64,000 nt of DNA from Amycolatopsis mediterranei (GTDB lineage Bacteria; Actinomycetota; Actinomycetes; Mycobacteriales; Pseudonocardiaceae). Position 1 is the stretch's first letter, and every line of letters begins with the position of its first letter. The position numbers and the translations under genes are program-made. Positions 16,392-25,031 of the stretch are shown here, one piece after another. The stretch covers positions 670,995 through 734,994 of the forward strand of contig NZ_CP100416.1 of NCBI RefSeq assembly GCF_026017845.1, written 5' to 3'. Under the pieces are notes generated by a model. It saw only the letters and a list, made by a program, of their open reading frames with translations, ran no database searches and was not told the origin of the DNA.

Positions 16392-17276
16392 ATGGCCACT
16401 GGGAGGAAGCCGTTCCGGTTCGGGGTCGACCTCATCACACCCGCACCGCGGCAGGCTTGGGTCGAAAGCTGCCGCAAGGCCGAGGATCTCGGCTACGACG
16501 TCATCGGGGTGGGTGACCACCTGGGCATGCCGGCGCCGTTTCCGGCGCTGGTGCTGGCCGCGGAGAACACCGAACGCGTCCGGCTCACGACGTTCGTGCT
16601 GAACGCCGGTTTCCACAATCCCGTGCTGCTCGCGCGGGAAGTCACCGGCACCGACCAGCTCACCGGCGGCCGGTTCGAACTCGGCCTCGGTGCGGGATAC
16701 GTCGAAGCGGAATTCGAGGCCGCCGGAATTCCCTTTCCGACAGCCCGGCAACGGCTCGAGCACCTGGAACGGACGATCGAGCAGCTCAAGAAGAGCTACG
16801 CCGATCCGGCGCACCAGCCGCGGCCGGCGCAGCCGTCCGGCCCGCCGCTGCTGCTGGGCGGGCGCGGGAACGGCCTGCTCACCCTGGCCGCCGCGCACGC
16901 GGACACCATCGCGTTCATCGGCGCCACCGCTTCGCACAAGATGCTGCTGGCCGACGCCGCCGAGCTCGCCGACCGGGTCGGGTTCGCCAAGGCCGCGCTC
17001 GGCCCGCGGGCGGCCGAGGTCGAACTGAACGTCTTCGCCCACTACATCGACGTCACCGCCGATCGCCGGGCCGGCCTGGAAGCATTACACCGGCGGATGC
17101 CCGAGCGCACGGTCGACCAGCTCGCCGAACTGCCGACCGTGCTCGTCGGCACCGCCGCGCAGATCGCCGAACAGCTCGAAACCCACCGGGAGCGCTACGG
17201 GTTCAGCTACTTCACCGTGCTCGAGCACAACCTCGAAGCGCTTGCCCCGGTCATCGATCTCCTGCACGGGAAGTAG
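16392..17276 (+). CDS. LLM-class (luciferase-like) flavin/F420-dependent oxidoreductase
   Basis: 294 aa. Bacterial luciferase-like TIM barrel: [12 protein letters not shown] at the N-terminus, [22 protein letters not shown] for phosphate binding and a C-terminal [13 protein letters not shown] segment. It resembles actinobacterial F420-dependent members. The cofactor cannot be fixed from sequence, and no rifamycin step is known that needs it. ATG 16392 is preferred over longer frames, which run through promoter DNA. A second LLM gene follows by 26 nt. Confidence 0.82.
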   Translation: MATGRKPFRFGVDLITPAPRQAWVESCRKAEDLGYDVIGVGDHLGMPAPFPALVLAAENTERVRLTTFVLNAGFHNPVLLAREVTGTDQLTGGRFELGLGAGYVEAEFEAAGIPFPTARQRLEHLERTIEQLKKSYADPAHQPRPAQPSGPPLLLGGRGNGLLTLAAAHADTIAFIGATASHKMLLADAAELADRVGFAKAALGPRAAEVELNVFAHYIDVTADRRAGLEALHRRMPERTVDQLAELPTVLVGTAAQIAEQLETHRERYGFSYFTVLEHNLEALAPVIDLLHGK

Positions 17277-17302
17277 GGGACCACGACGAAGGGAGCCCGC
17301 CC

Positions 17303-18373
17303 GTGGCGAACCGCCCGATGAAGTTCTCCACCTTCCACCTCTTCCACCAGTTCGCCGGGATGAGCGCGCCGGAGGTCTACGGCTACCACGTCGAGCTCGT
17401 CGAGCTGCTGGAGGAGCTCGGCTTCGACGGCGTGTGGCTGGCCGAGCACCACTTCCACGACTTCGGCACCGTGCCGAACACGCTCACCATGCTCGCCCAC
17501 CTGGCGGCCCGCACCGAACGGCTGCGGCTCGGCACCGGGATCGTGGTGCTGCCGCTGCGCGACCCGATCCACGTGGCCGAGGAGGCCGCGATGGTGGACC
17601 TGCTCTCCGGCGGCCGGCTCGAGCTGGGCCTCGGCCGCGGCTACCAGAGCATCGAGTTCGAGAACTTCGGGCTCGACCTCGCCGAATCCCGCGACCGGTT
17701 CGACGAGTGCCTCGACGTGCTGCTCGGCCTCTTCACCACGGACGATTTCGAGTACCGGGGCCGGTTCCAGCAGACCACCCACCCGCTGACGCTGTGGCCC
17801 AAGCCGGTGCAGCGGCCGCACCCGCCGCTGCACGTCGCCGCCATCAGCCCCGAGACCGTGCGGAAGTACGCCGCCCGCGGCCTGCCGATCCTGGCCGACC
17901 CGGCTGCTCCTTTCGCGCGGATCGCCGAGGCCGCGGAGACCTGGCACAAGACCGCCGCCGCCCACGGCGTCGACGCGGGGGATGCCGAACTCGTCGCCAG
18001 CCGCGTGGTGTACGTCGCCGAGTCCGACGAGCGGGCCCGCGAAGAGCAGGCCCGGTTCGAGGCGGCGTTCGACCGGACCCGGGTCTTCCTGGCGGGCAAC
18101 GCGCCGATCGACCTGAAGACCGGCGGGGCCGCGAGGAGCTACGAGTACCACCTGGAACGGCTCAAGGACCTCTCGGCCGAGAAGGACTTCGCCTGGAACC
18201 AGCTGGAAGTCATCGGCGACCCCGAGCGCGTCATCGGGCAGATCCGGTCCATTCAGGACATGGGCTACGGCAACCTCCTGTGCGACTTCGGCTCGACGCG
18301 GCAGATGCCGCTCGAGGAGATGAAGAAGCTGCTGAAGTTCTTCGCCGCCGAGGTCATGCCCGCGTTCCGCTGA
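17303..18373 (+). CDS. LLM-class flavin-dependent oxidoreductase or monooxygenase
   Basis: 356 aa. Luciferase-like monooxygenase fold: [21 protein letters not shown] (the conserved EHH), [24 protein letters not shown] and [13 protein letters not shown]. The EHHF segment and length are like FMN-dependent alkanal-type enzymes rather than the shorter partner upstream. GTG 17303 has AAGGGAG upstream. It is co-directional with the preceding LLM gene, and the two may be co-transcribed. Role in rifamycin or deoxysugar chemistry unknown. The pair may correspond to orf11 and orf12 of published maps (uncertain). Confidence 0.82.
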   Translation: MANRPMKFSTFHLFHQFAGMSAPEVYGYHVELVELLEELGFDGVWLAEHHFHDFGTVPNTLTMLAHLAARTERLRLGTGIVVLPLRDPIHVAEEAAMVDLLSGGRLELGLGRGYQSIEFENFGLDLAESRDRFDECLDVLLGLFTTDDFEYRGRFQQTTHPLTLWPKPVQRPHPPLHVAAISPETVRKYAARGLPILADPAAPFARIAEAAETWHKTAAAHGVDAGDAELVASRVVYVAESDERAREEQARFEAAFDRTRVFLAGNAPIDLKTGGAARSYEYHLERLKDLSAEKDFAWNQLEVIGDPERVIGQIRSIQDMGYGNLLCDFGSTRQMPLEEMKKLLKFFAAEVMPAFR

Positions 18374-18383
18374 CCACCCGTTC

Positions 18384-18428
18384 CTATCAGGTCGGGGGAT
18401 GCCTGCCGCGTCCCGCCCGGCTTAGGCT
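18384..18428 (+). promoter_or_regulatory. RifZ-type box and promoter for the 2,3-dehydratase gene
   Basis: CTATC-N8-GGATG (18384-18401), 21 nt, then TAGGCT (18423-18428), 25 nt before GTG 18454. It begins only 11 bp after the preceding gene. Confidence 0.82.
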
Positions 18429-18453
18429 CGCCGCAGCCGAGGAAGGGAGTGAC

Positions 18454-19875
18454 GTGGTCCACAGCGCGATACACGAGGACACGGCACGGGACGGACGCTC
18501 CGACGCCGTGGCCGACGACGCGGTCATGTCCATGGCGGACTTCCACTCCTGGTTCAACGCGCGAGCACGCGCGAACCGCTTCCAGGTGGACCGGATTCCG
18601 TTCCTGGAGCTGTCCGGCTGGGACTTCGAGCCGGACACGGGCAACCTGGTGCACGCCAGCGGCCGGTTCTTCTCGGTCGAGGGCCTGCGCGTCCGGACCG
18701 ACCGGCCCTGGGTGAGCGAGTGGGCCCAGCCGATCATCGTGCAGCCGGAGATCGGCGTGCTCGGCATCCTCGTCAAGCGGTTCGACGGGGTCCCGCACTG
18801 CCTGATGCAGGCGAAGATGGAGCCGGGCAACATCAACGGCCTGCAGATCTCGCCGACCGTGCAGGCCACGCGCAGCAACTACATGAAGGTCCACGGCGGC
18901 GCGGCCACCAAGTACATGGAGTACTTCCGGCCCGGCTCCCGCGGCCGCGTGCTGTTCGACGGGCTGCAGTCCGAGCAGGGGTCGTGGTTCCTGCACAAGC
19001 GCAACCGCAACATCGTCGTCGAGACCGACGACGACGTCCCGCTGGACGAGGACTTCTGCTGGCTGACGCTCGACCAGATCCGGCGCCTGCTGCGGCTGGA
19101 CCACATGGTGAACATGGACTCCCGGACGGTTCTCGCGTGCGTCCCGCCCGCCTTGGCGCGGCCCGACGACCGGACGACCGGCGACGGCTCGTTCGTCGAA
19201 GCGGTCCACCGTTCGCTCTCGGGCCGCGGCCGGGCCGTGCACGACCCGGGCCACATCCTCAGCTGGCTCACCGAGGTGCGCGCCCGCCAGGAGCTGGTGC
19301 AGCGCCGGGTGCCGCTCAAGGAGATCGTCGAAGACGGCTGGCGGCTCGGTCACGACGTCATCGACCACCGCGACGGCAAGTACTTCGACGTCGTCGCGGT
19401 GGCCGTGGAAGCCAGCAACCGCGAGGTCACCGCGTGGACCCAGCCGCTGGTGGCGCCCCGGCAGTCCGGCCTGCTCGCGTTGCTGGTCAAGCGGATCGGC
19501 GGCACGCTGCACGCTCTGGTGCAGGCCCGCAGTGACGCGGGCACGCTCAACATCGCCGAGCTCACCGCGACGGTGCACTGCCAGCCCGGCAACTACGCCG
19601 ACGCGCCGGCGGAGTACCGCCCGCCCTACCTCGACTACGCGCTGGCCGCCGCCACCGGACGCGTCCGGCTGGACGTGGTGCATTCCGAGGAAGGCGGCCG
19701 GTTCTACCACGCGCAGAACCGCTACCTGGTGATCGAGGTCGAGGACGACTTCGCCGCCGAGCCGGACGACCGGTTCCTCTGGACCACGCTGAACCAGCTG
19801 ATGTCGCTGCTGTCGCACAGCAACTACCTGACGGTGGAACTGCGGAGCCTGATGGCGGGCATGCGCAGCTTCTGA
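18454..19875 (+). CDS. NDP-4-keto-6-deoxyglucose 2,3-dehydratase (EvaA/SpnO/DnmT family)
   Basis: 473 aa, the normal length for this family, built of two homologous halves. Each half has a W-x-QP block ([38 protein letters not shown]), a QA[KR] motif, SP/TATVQ or TVHCQPGNY, and [18 protein letters not shown]. It removes water from C2/C3 of the 4-keto-6-deoxy sugar, the first step of C2 deoxygenation, and then needs a 3-ketoreductase (15252-16244). GTG 18454 follows AGGAAGGGAG. It probably corresponds to rif-orf18, one of the orphan deoxysugar genes. Confidence 0.9.
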   Translation: MVHSAIHEDTARDGRSDAVADDAVMSMADFHSWFNARARANRFQVDRIPFLELSGWDFEPDTGNLVHASGRFFSVEGLRVRTDRPWVSEWAQPIIVQPEIGVLGILVKRFDGVPHCLMQAKMEPGNINGLQISPTVQATRSNYMKVHGGAATKYMEYFRPGSRGRVLFDGLQSEQGSWFLHKRNRNIVVETDDDVPLDEDFCWLTLDQIRRLLRLDHMVNMDSRTVLACVPPALARPDDRTTGDGSFVEAVHRSLSGRGRAVHDPGHILSWLTEVRARQELVQRRVPLKEIVEDGWRLGHDVIDHRDGKYFDVVAVAVEASNREVTAWTQPLVAPRQSGLLALLVKRIGGTLHALVQARSDAGTLNIAELTATVHCQPGNYADAPAEYRPPYLDYALAAATGRVRLDVVHSEEGGRFYHAQNRYLVIEVEDDFAAEPDDRFLWTTLNQLMSLLSHSNYLTVELRSLMAGMRSF

Positions 19876-19885
19876 CCCGCCTCAA

Positions 19886-19970
19886 GCGCCCCAATGTGGC
19901 CTTCGGTGCGTTCAACGCACCGAAGGCCACATTGGGTGCGTTCAACGCAACCAAGGCCACATTGGGGCGC
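19886..19970 (+). repeat. Nested palindromic intergenic repeat, possible bidirectional terminator
   Basis: A perfect 20-bp-arm hairpin (19891-19910 and 19916-19935, loop TTCAA) is followed by a third arm copy. The outer arms 19886-19903 and 19953-19970 are also exact complements, so two alternative folds exist. It lies between convergent genes and touches the stop of rif19. The modular make-up suggests a dispersed repeat family rather than a simple terminator. Confidence 0.8.
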
Positions 19971-21475
19971 TAGCCGGTGGGCACCGCGGCGCGCAGCCGG
20001 TCGCGCAGGGCGCCGACCAGGGCTTCGAGCCCGCCCGGCCCGGCCGTGCCGAAGACGTGGTAGTCCGGCCGCACGAGCACCGAAGCCGCCCCGAACCGGG
20101 CCAGGAACGGCCGGTAGACGTCGTCGACGTCCACCCCCTCGTCGAGCCGGACGACGTGGGCTCCGAGTTCGGTGAGGAAGTCCGAGTGGGTCTCCTCGGT
20201 GGTCAGCAGGACGAAACCCCGGCCGATGACGTCGTCGAAGAGCCCGGTGGCGTCGCCGACCTGCACCCGGCCCTGCGGCACCACCACGCCCGCGCCCGGG
20301 CTTTCGTGGCGCAGCCCGCCGGTGAGCGGCTTCGCCGGTTCCGGCCGGCCCGCGGGCTTGCCGCGGCGGTTGGCCAGCACGGTCGAGTCCCGCTCGGCGG
20401 CGGCCGCCGGGTCCGTCACGCAGATCACCCGGCCCAGCTGGACCGACGCGAGGATGGCCTCGCGCGCCTGCTCGCGCCGCTCGTCCCCGTAGCTGTCCAA
20501 AAGGGACTCCGGAGCCAAGCCGCGGAGCGTGAGGTCGAGCTTCCACGCCAGGTTGGTGACGTCGCGGATGCCGGAGCACATGCCCTGCCCGGCGAACGGC
20601 GGCATCAGGTGCGCCGCGTCGCCGGCGAGCAGGACGTGCCCCACCCGCCACCGGTCGGCCCAGCGGGCCTGGAAGATGTAGGTGGTGCTGCGCAGCAGGG
20701 TGGCGGTTTCGGGGGTGACGCCGAAGGGGGCCATCAGCCGCCACGCCGTCTCGTCCTTGTTGAGCTCCGCCGCGTTTTCGCCCGGCAGGCGCATGAACTC
20801 CCAGCGACGGCGGCCGGGCCCGCTGCCCACCAGCGTGGTGGGCCGGGCCGGGTCGCAGATCTGCACGTTCGTCGGCACGAACTCGCGCGGCTCGTTCAGC
20901 CGGACGTCGCAGAGTAGCCACTCGTAGGAGAAGCCGAGGTCGGTCACCGGCACGTCGAGGTGCTCGCGCACGAAGCTGTTGGCACCGTCGCAGCCGACCA
21001 CCCACCGGCCCGAGATCGTCCGCGGAACGTCGTCTTCGCCGGTGGCGGTCACCTGGACGAACGAGTCGCCGTCGGTGATGGCCACGACTTCGTGCCCGCG
21101 CAGCACGGTGATCCCGGGCAGGTCCGCCGCCCGGGCCGCGAGGAGCTCCTCGAGCGCGGGCTGGTGCATGGTGTTGGCGTCCGGCCAGCCGTACGGGCCG
21201 TCGGTGGTGAAGGCGATGTCGAGCAGCGTCTGCCCGTCGGCGGTCTGCCACTGGTAGCCGTTGGCCGGCGCGGTGATCCGGCCGAGGTCCGGGCCGATGC
21301 CGGTGGCGGCCAGCAGCCGGGCCGTCTCGCCGTCGAAGCTGGTCGCCCGCGGCAGCTTGTACGGCCGGGGCCGGCGTTCGAGCACCGTCACCCGCCAACC
21401 GCGTTGCGCGAGCAGCACCGACAGCGTGGCGCCGATCGGGCCGTTTCCGACGATGACGACGTCCGTGTCCGTCAA
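19970..21475 (-). CDS. rif19: FAD-dependent aromatic monooxygenase (Rif19), MhpA/PheA-TfdB family
   Basis: 501 aa. FAD-binding GxGxxG-like VVIVGNGPIGATL, the DG motif VVGCDGANSFVREHL, and the GD motif LLAGDAAHLMPPFAGQG place it in the 3-(3-hydroxyphenyl)propionate hydroxylase group. It has been proposed to hydroxylate or oxidise the aromatic part of the ansamycin during naphthoquinone ring formation. The family also contains rifampicin monooxygenases, so a role on finished rifamycin cannot be excluded. The start is TTG 21475 with GAGG 5 nt upstream. Last gene of the leftward Rif13-RifR-Rif20-Rif19 operon. Confidence 0.87.
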   Translation of the reverse strand: MTDTDVVIVGNGPIGATLSVLLAQRGWRVTVLERRPRPYKLPRATSFDGETARLLAATGIGPDLGRITAPANGYQWQTADGQTLLDIAFTTDGPYGWPDANTMHQPALEELLAARAADLPGITVLRGHEVVAITDGDSFVQVTATGEDDVPRTISGRWVVGCDGANSFVREHLDVPVTDLGFSYEWLLCDVRLNEPREFVPTNVQICDPARPTTLVGSGPGRRRWEFMRLPGENAAELNKDETAWRLMAPFGVTPETATLLRSTTYIFQARWADRWRVGHVLLAGDAAHLMPPFAGQGMCSGIRDVTNLAWKLDLTLRGLAPESLLDSYGDERREQAREAILASVQLGRVICVTDPAAAAERDSTVLANRRGKPAGRPEPAKPLTGGLRHESPGAGVVVPQGRVQVGDATGLFDDVIGRGFVLLTTEETHSDFLTELGAHVVRLDEGVDVDDVYRPFLARFGAASVLVRPDYHVFGTAGPGGLEALVGALRDRLRAAVPTG

Positions 21476-21490
21476 GAGAACCTCACAGGG

Positions 21491-22702
21491 TCACAGGTCA
21501 CGAGTCAGGCGGGCCAGCCGTTCGCGCAGGCAGTCCAGCCGCTGCGGCAGCGAAGGATCGCCCTCGGGCCAGCCCACGTCGAGGCCCACCCGGCCGCCGA
21601 AGCTGCTCATCACGTAACCGCCGAGCGCGAGGGTTTCCCGCATCCGCGACGCCGAGTGCAGGTTGGTCAGCCGCAGGCCGTCCGGCGTGCGCATCGGCGG
21701 GGCGACGCCCCAGTTCATGATGCTGACCACGGCGAGGGCGAGCTTCGGGTCCCACGGTTTCGCGGCGGCGGGCCGGGCGAACATGTCCAGGATGCTGCGC
21801 TGCACGGACCCGTCGGCGAGGCCGGCCCGCAGCTGCTCGCCGATGGCCCGGCCGATCGCGACGGCGTCGTGCGCGATCCCGTCCGTCACCTTGAACCCGA
21901 CCCCGCCCAGCACGTTCGTGCCCTCGGTCGCGCCGACCGGGGGCGTCAGCCTGCTGCGCAGGTTCACCGAGTACCGGTAGACGAGGTCGGTCAGCGGGAG
22001 GTCACGGATCTCGGCCTCGGCGAGCAGGACCGCGCCCGACACCAGGCCGTTGATCGTCACCTTCTCCCGGTGGCCGAGTTCCGCCAGCGCCGTCGTTTCG
22101 GCTTCGGTCAGCCGGTGCTGGACGACGTGCCGGATGACGGGGTCCGGCCGGGACGCGGGCGGCGGTGCCGCCGGTGGGACCGAGGGCGCCGCCGGGACGC
22201 TCGCGTGGATGCCGCGTTCGGCCAGCAGGTCCTCCAGCGACCGCGGGTACGGGTGCCGGCCCAGGTCGAGCGGCACGCCCTCGATGACGTCGGTGTAGCA
22301 GGACCAGAGCGCCGAGAGGATCGCGGTGGCGTGGTGGGCGTCGGCGACACTGTGCTGGATCGCCAGGCAGACACTGGCTTCGTCGCCGTCGCGGACGACG
22401 TTGAGCGCGCTCAGCGAACGGCTCTGGTCGAGGTCCAATCCCTCGAGTGGCCGGCCGGGATCGCCGTCGGCGAACCGGATCTCCGGCCGCGCGTCGGACT
22501 CGGCGAGCACCGCGCCCTCGCCGGTGAACTCCACGCAGGCCGAAAGCTGGGGGTAGGCGCGAGTGACCGCTTCGAACGCGGTCGTCAGCGCCTCGGGGTC
22601 GAGCCGGCCCTCGGCACGCACGGTGTACCCGATGTAGGCCTCTTTCACGGCGTGGATGCTCTCGCTGGGCGCCAGCGCGCGCCGGACAGCCGCTCGCGTC
22701 AC
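21491..22702 (-). CDS. rif20: Rif20, PapA5-like O-acetyltransferase (C25 acetylation)
   Basis: 403 aa. Condensation-domain/PapA fold; the active-site HxxxD is QHSVADA (His117, Asp121), whereas the family consensus is HHxxxDG. The protein corresponds to rif-orf20, shown to acetylate O25 of rifamycin precursors. GTG 22702 has GGGAGGG upstream and overlaps the rifR stop as GTGA, so the two are translationally coupled. The long frame extending leftward from the rifR region is an out-of-frame shadow. Confidence 0.9.
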   Translation of the reverse strand: MTRAAVRRALAPSESIHAVKEAYIGYTVRAEGRLDPEALTTAFEAVTRAYPQLSACVEFTGEGAVLAESDARPEIRFADGDPGRPLEGLDLDQSRSLSALNVVRDGDEASVCLAIQHSVADAHHATAILSALWSCYTDVIEGVPLDLGRHPYPRSLEDLLAERGIHASVPAAPSVPPAAPPPASRPDPVIRHVVQHRLTEAETTALAELGHREKVTINGLVSGAVLLAEAEIRDLPLTDLVYRYSVNLRSRLTPPVGATEGTNVLGGVGFKVTDGIAHDAVAIGRAIGEQLRAGLADGSVQRSILDMFARPAAAKPWDPKLALAVVSIMNWGVAPPMRTPDGLRLTNLHSASRMRETLALGGYVMSSFGGRVGLDVGWPEGDPSLPQRLDCLRERLARLTRDL

Positions 22703-23478
22703 GAGTTCCCTCCCGTGGATCCGGTCAGCGCGGGGCCGGCCAGCTTCTCCGTCATCGTCGCGATCATCGGGGCGGCCTGGTCCACCAGGAAGAAGTGACC
22801 GCCCGGCAGCACCCGCAGGTCGGCCGGCCCGGTGGTGTGCTCTTCCCAGGCGCGGGCCTCGCCGACCGACACGCGCGGATCGTGGTCGCCGGTGAACACC
22901 GTGACGGGGCAGTCCACCCGCCGTCCGGGCTCGTGCCGGTAGGTCTCCACCGCGCGGTAGTCGCTGCGGATCGCGGGCAGGACCATGGCCAGCAGTTCGG
23001 GGTCGGCGAGCATGGCCGCGTCGGAACCGCCGAGCTTCCGCAGCTCGGCTACGAGCCGTTCGTCCGACGCGCCGCGCACGTCGTCGTCGCGGTAGCGCGA
23101 GGGCGCCCGCCGCCCGGACGCGAACAGGTGCACCGGCGCGGGCAGCCCGGCTTCGGGCATCCGCAACGCCAGTTCGTAGCCGATGATCGCGCCCATGCTG
23201 TGCCCGAACAACGCCAGCGGCCGGTCGCCGAACGGGCGCAGCACCTCCAGCAGCCGGTTCGTCAGCCCGCCGATGCTGTCGACGGGCGGCTCGTGCCGCC
23301 GGTCCTGGCGGCCCGGGTACTGGACCGCCAGGACCTCCACCGCGGGAGCGAGGGCCTTGGCGAGCGGGAAGAAGAAGCTGGCCGAGCCGCCGGCGTGGGG
23401 CAGGCACACGAGCCGGGCTCGCGCGTCCGGTGCCCGTTCGAAACGGCGCAACCACTTCTCGGCTTCTGGTCGGTGCAC
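22699..23478 (-). CDS. rifR: RifR, type II (editing) thioesterase
   Basis: 259 aa. Alpha/beta hydrolase with the thioesterase nucleophile motif GHSMG, an N-terminal LVCLPHAGGSASFFFPLA oxyanion region and a C-terminal GGHFFL with the catalytic His. Type II thioesterases clear aberrant acyl groups from PKS carrier proteins; RifR is the known rif PKS editing enzyme. GTG start at 23478. The stop overlaps rif20 by 4 nt, and Rif13 ends 19 nt upstream, consistent with a single leftward operon. Confidence 0.94.
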   Translation of the reverse strand: MHRPEAEKWLRRFERAPDARARLVCLPHAGGSASFFFPLAKALAPAVEVLAVQYPGRQDRRHEPPVDSIGGLTNRLLEVLRPFGDRPLALFGHSMGAIIGYELALRMPEAGLPAPVHLFASGRRAPSRYRDDDVRGASDERLVAELRKLGGSDAAMLADPELLAMVLPAIRSDYRAVETYRHEPGRRVDCPVTVFTGDHDPRVSVGEARAWEEHTTGPADLRVLPGGHFFLVDQAAPMIATMTEKLAGPALTGSTGGNS

Positions 23479-23497
23479 GGCGGGACTGCCTTTCGGG

Positions 23498-24766
23498 CTA
23501 AGCGAGCTTCAGGGGGAGCGTCTTGGTCCGGGTGAACGCCGGCCGGAGGATCCACGGGATCTCGTCGCGCGGCACGGCCAGAGCCAGGTCCGGGAACCGG
23601 GTGAACAGCCCGTGCAGCGCCACCTCGGCCTCCTGGTAGGCGAGGTGCTGGCCCAGGCAGCGGTGGATGCCCTTGCCGAACGAAAGGTGCATCTCGTTGG
23701 CGACGCTCAGCCGGTCGACGACCAGCTTGTCCGGCTCCGGGAACTTGCGCGGGTCGGTGTTGGCGGCCAGCAGCAGCGGCGCGACCGGCGTCCCCCGCGG
23801 GATCGTGACGCCACCGAGCTCGACGTCCTCGGACGGGAAGCGGGCCTGCGTGAACTGCAGCGGGCCCAGGCGCTGCAGCTCGCGCACGGCCTGCGCCCAC
23901 AGCGCCGGCTCGGCCTTCAGCCGCGCGAGCTGCTCCGGCTGCTCGAGCAGGAAGAGCACCGAGTTCCCGATCAGGTAGGTCGTCGTCTGGTGCCCGGCCG
24001 TGACGAGGCTGAACAGGATGCCGACGATCTCGTCGTCGGACACCCGGCCCGGGTCGTCGGCCTGGGCTTGCACCAGGGCGGTGACCAGGTCGTCCTTCGG
24101 CTCGACGCGCCGTCGGGCCATCAGCTCGCGCGAGAGGGCGATGCACTCGCGCAGCGCGGGCGGGATCTTCGGCCCGTCCATGGTCGCCATCGCGTTGCCC
24201 CAGGCGTGCCAGGCCGCGCGGTCGGGTTCGTCGATGCCGACCAGCTCGCAGATGACCGTCACCGGCAGCGGGAAGCAGAACTCCTCGACGATGTCGACCG
24301 GCGACCCGTCCTTGCCCTGTTCCGCCATCCGGTCGAGCAGGTCCTCGGTGATCTTCTCGACGCGCGGCCGCAGCGCGTTGACGCGGCGCGCGGTCAGCGC
24401 GTACGAGACCAGCTTGCGCAGCCGGGTGTGGTCCTCGCCGTCGGCGGTGTTGAGCTTGTTGGCCATCCACGGGATGAGGTCTTCGGGGAAGTTCATCGCC
24501 TTGAAGACGCCGTCGCGGATGTCGGCCAGGGGCGAGTCCGCGGGCGGGTTGGTGAGGAAGCGCGGGTCGGTGAGGACCGTGAGCACGTCCTCGTAGCGGG
24601 TGGCCAGCCACATGTCCGGCCCGCCCATCATGGTGCCGAGGTTCAGCGTCCCGGTGTGCGGCAACGGTTCTTCGCGCAACCGCGCGTACCAGCCGAACGG
24701 GTCGGCGACCACTTCCGGTGAGAACAGGTCGACCGGCTTGGCCGAAGGCTTGGCGGTGGCGGTCAT
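23498..24766 (-). CDS. rif13: Cytochrome P450 (Rif13)
   Basis: 422 aa. Haem loop FGKGIHRCLG; I-helix AGHQTT with the same Gln substitution as Rif5. Strong paralogy to Rif5 along the whole length (shared blocks RLRKLVSYALTA, PLPVTVICELVG, ELQRLGP). ATG 24766 lies 6 nt after AGGAAGGG; ATG 24772 two codons earlier overlaps that site. First gene of the leftward operon behind a RifZ-type promoter. Exact substrate not established. The number 13 is taken from position between rifR and rif14. Confidence 0.86.
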   Translation of the reverse strand: MTATAKPSAKPVDLFSPEVVADPFGWYARLREEPLPHTGTLNLGTMMGGPDMWLATRYEDVLTVLTDPRFLTNPPADSPLADIRDGVFKAMNFPEDLIPWMANKLNTADGEDHTRLRKLVSYALTARRVNALRPRVEKITEDLLDRMAEQGKDGSPVDIVEEFCFPLPVTVICELVGIDEPDRAAWHAWGNAMATMDGPKIPPALRECIALSRELMARRRVEPKDDLVTALVQAQADDPGRVSDDEIVGILFSLVTAGHQTTTYLIGNSVLFLLEQPEQLARLKAEPALWAQAVRELQRLGPLQFTQARFPSEDVELGGVTIPRGTPVAPLLLAANTDPRKFPEPDKLVVDRLSVANEMHLSFGKGIHRCLGQHLAYQEAEVALHGLFTRFPDLALAVPRDEIPWILRPAFTRTKTLPLKLA

Positions 24767-24827
24767 GGCCATCCCTTCCTGGTGCCGACGCGGGCGGCCC
24801 GCTCGCGTGCGGCAGGCCCGGTTTCGG

Positions 24828-24872
24828 ACGGTAGGCAAGGGACGCCCGGTCGAGCATCCCCCAACCTGACAG
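24828..24872 (-). promoter_or_regulatory. RifZ-type box and promoter for the rif13-rifR-rif20-rif19 operon
   Basis: Minus strand: CTGTC-N8-GGATG (24872-24855), 21 nt, TACCGT (24833-24828). One base off the best box. It faces away from the rif14 promoter, 46 bp to the right. Confidence 0.75.
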
Positions 24873-24918
24873 TGCTCGCTGTTGTGTCCCTTGTGGACGG
24901 TCTGAGGCCGCCTCGGCG

Positions 24919-24963
24919 CTATCAGAACGAGGGATGCCCGGCCGGGCGGACCTGACCTAGTCT
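24919..24963 (+). promoter_or_regulatory. RifZ-type box and promoter for rif14-rif15A-rif15B
   Basis: CTATC-N8-GGATG (24919-24936), 21 nt, TAGTCT (24958-24963), 68 nt before the rif14 GTG. Confidence 0.82.
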
Positions 24964-25031
24964 CGCCGAAGACCTTGCAGGCCAGGCGTTGATCGACACG
25001 CGGTCACGCGAAACGATGCTTAGGGGTACTG

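Noticed and set aside
17242..18453. Extension of the 2,3-dehydratase leftward to give an 877-residue protein
   Set aside because: The extension is an out-of-frame reading of the LLM gene and its promoter. Family length, the ribosome site and the RifZ-type box all support GTG 18454.
22703..23455. N-terminal extension of Rif20 across rifR
   Set aside because: It is the shifted frame of RifR; the GTGA overlap and ribosome site give the true start.
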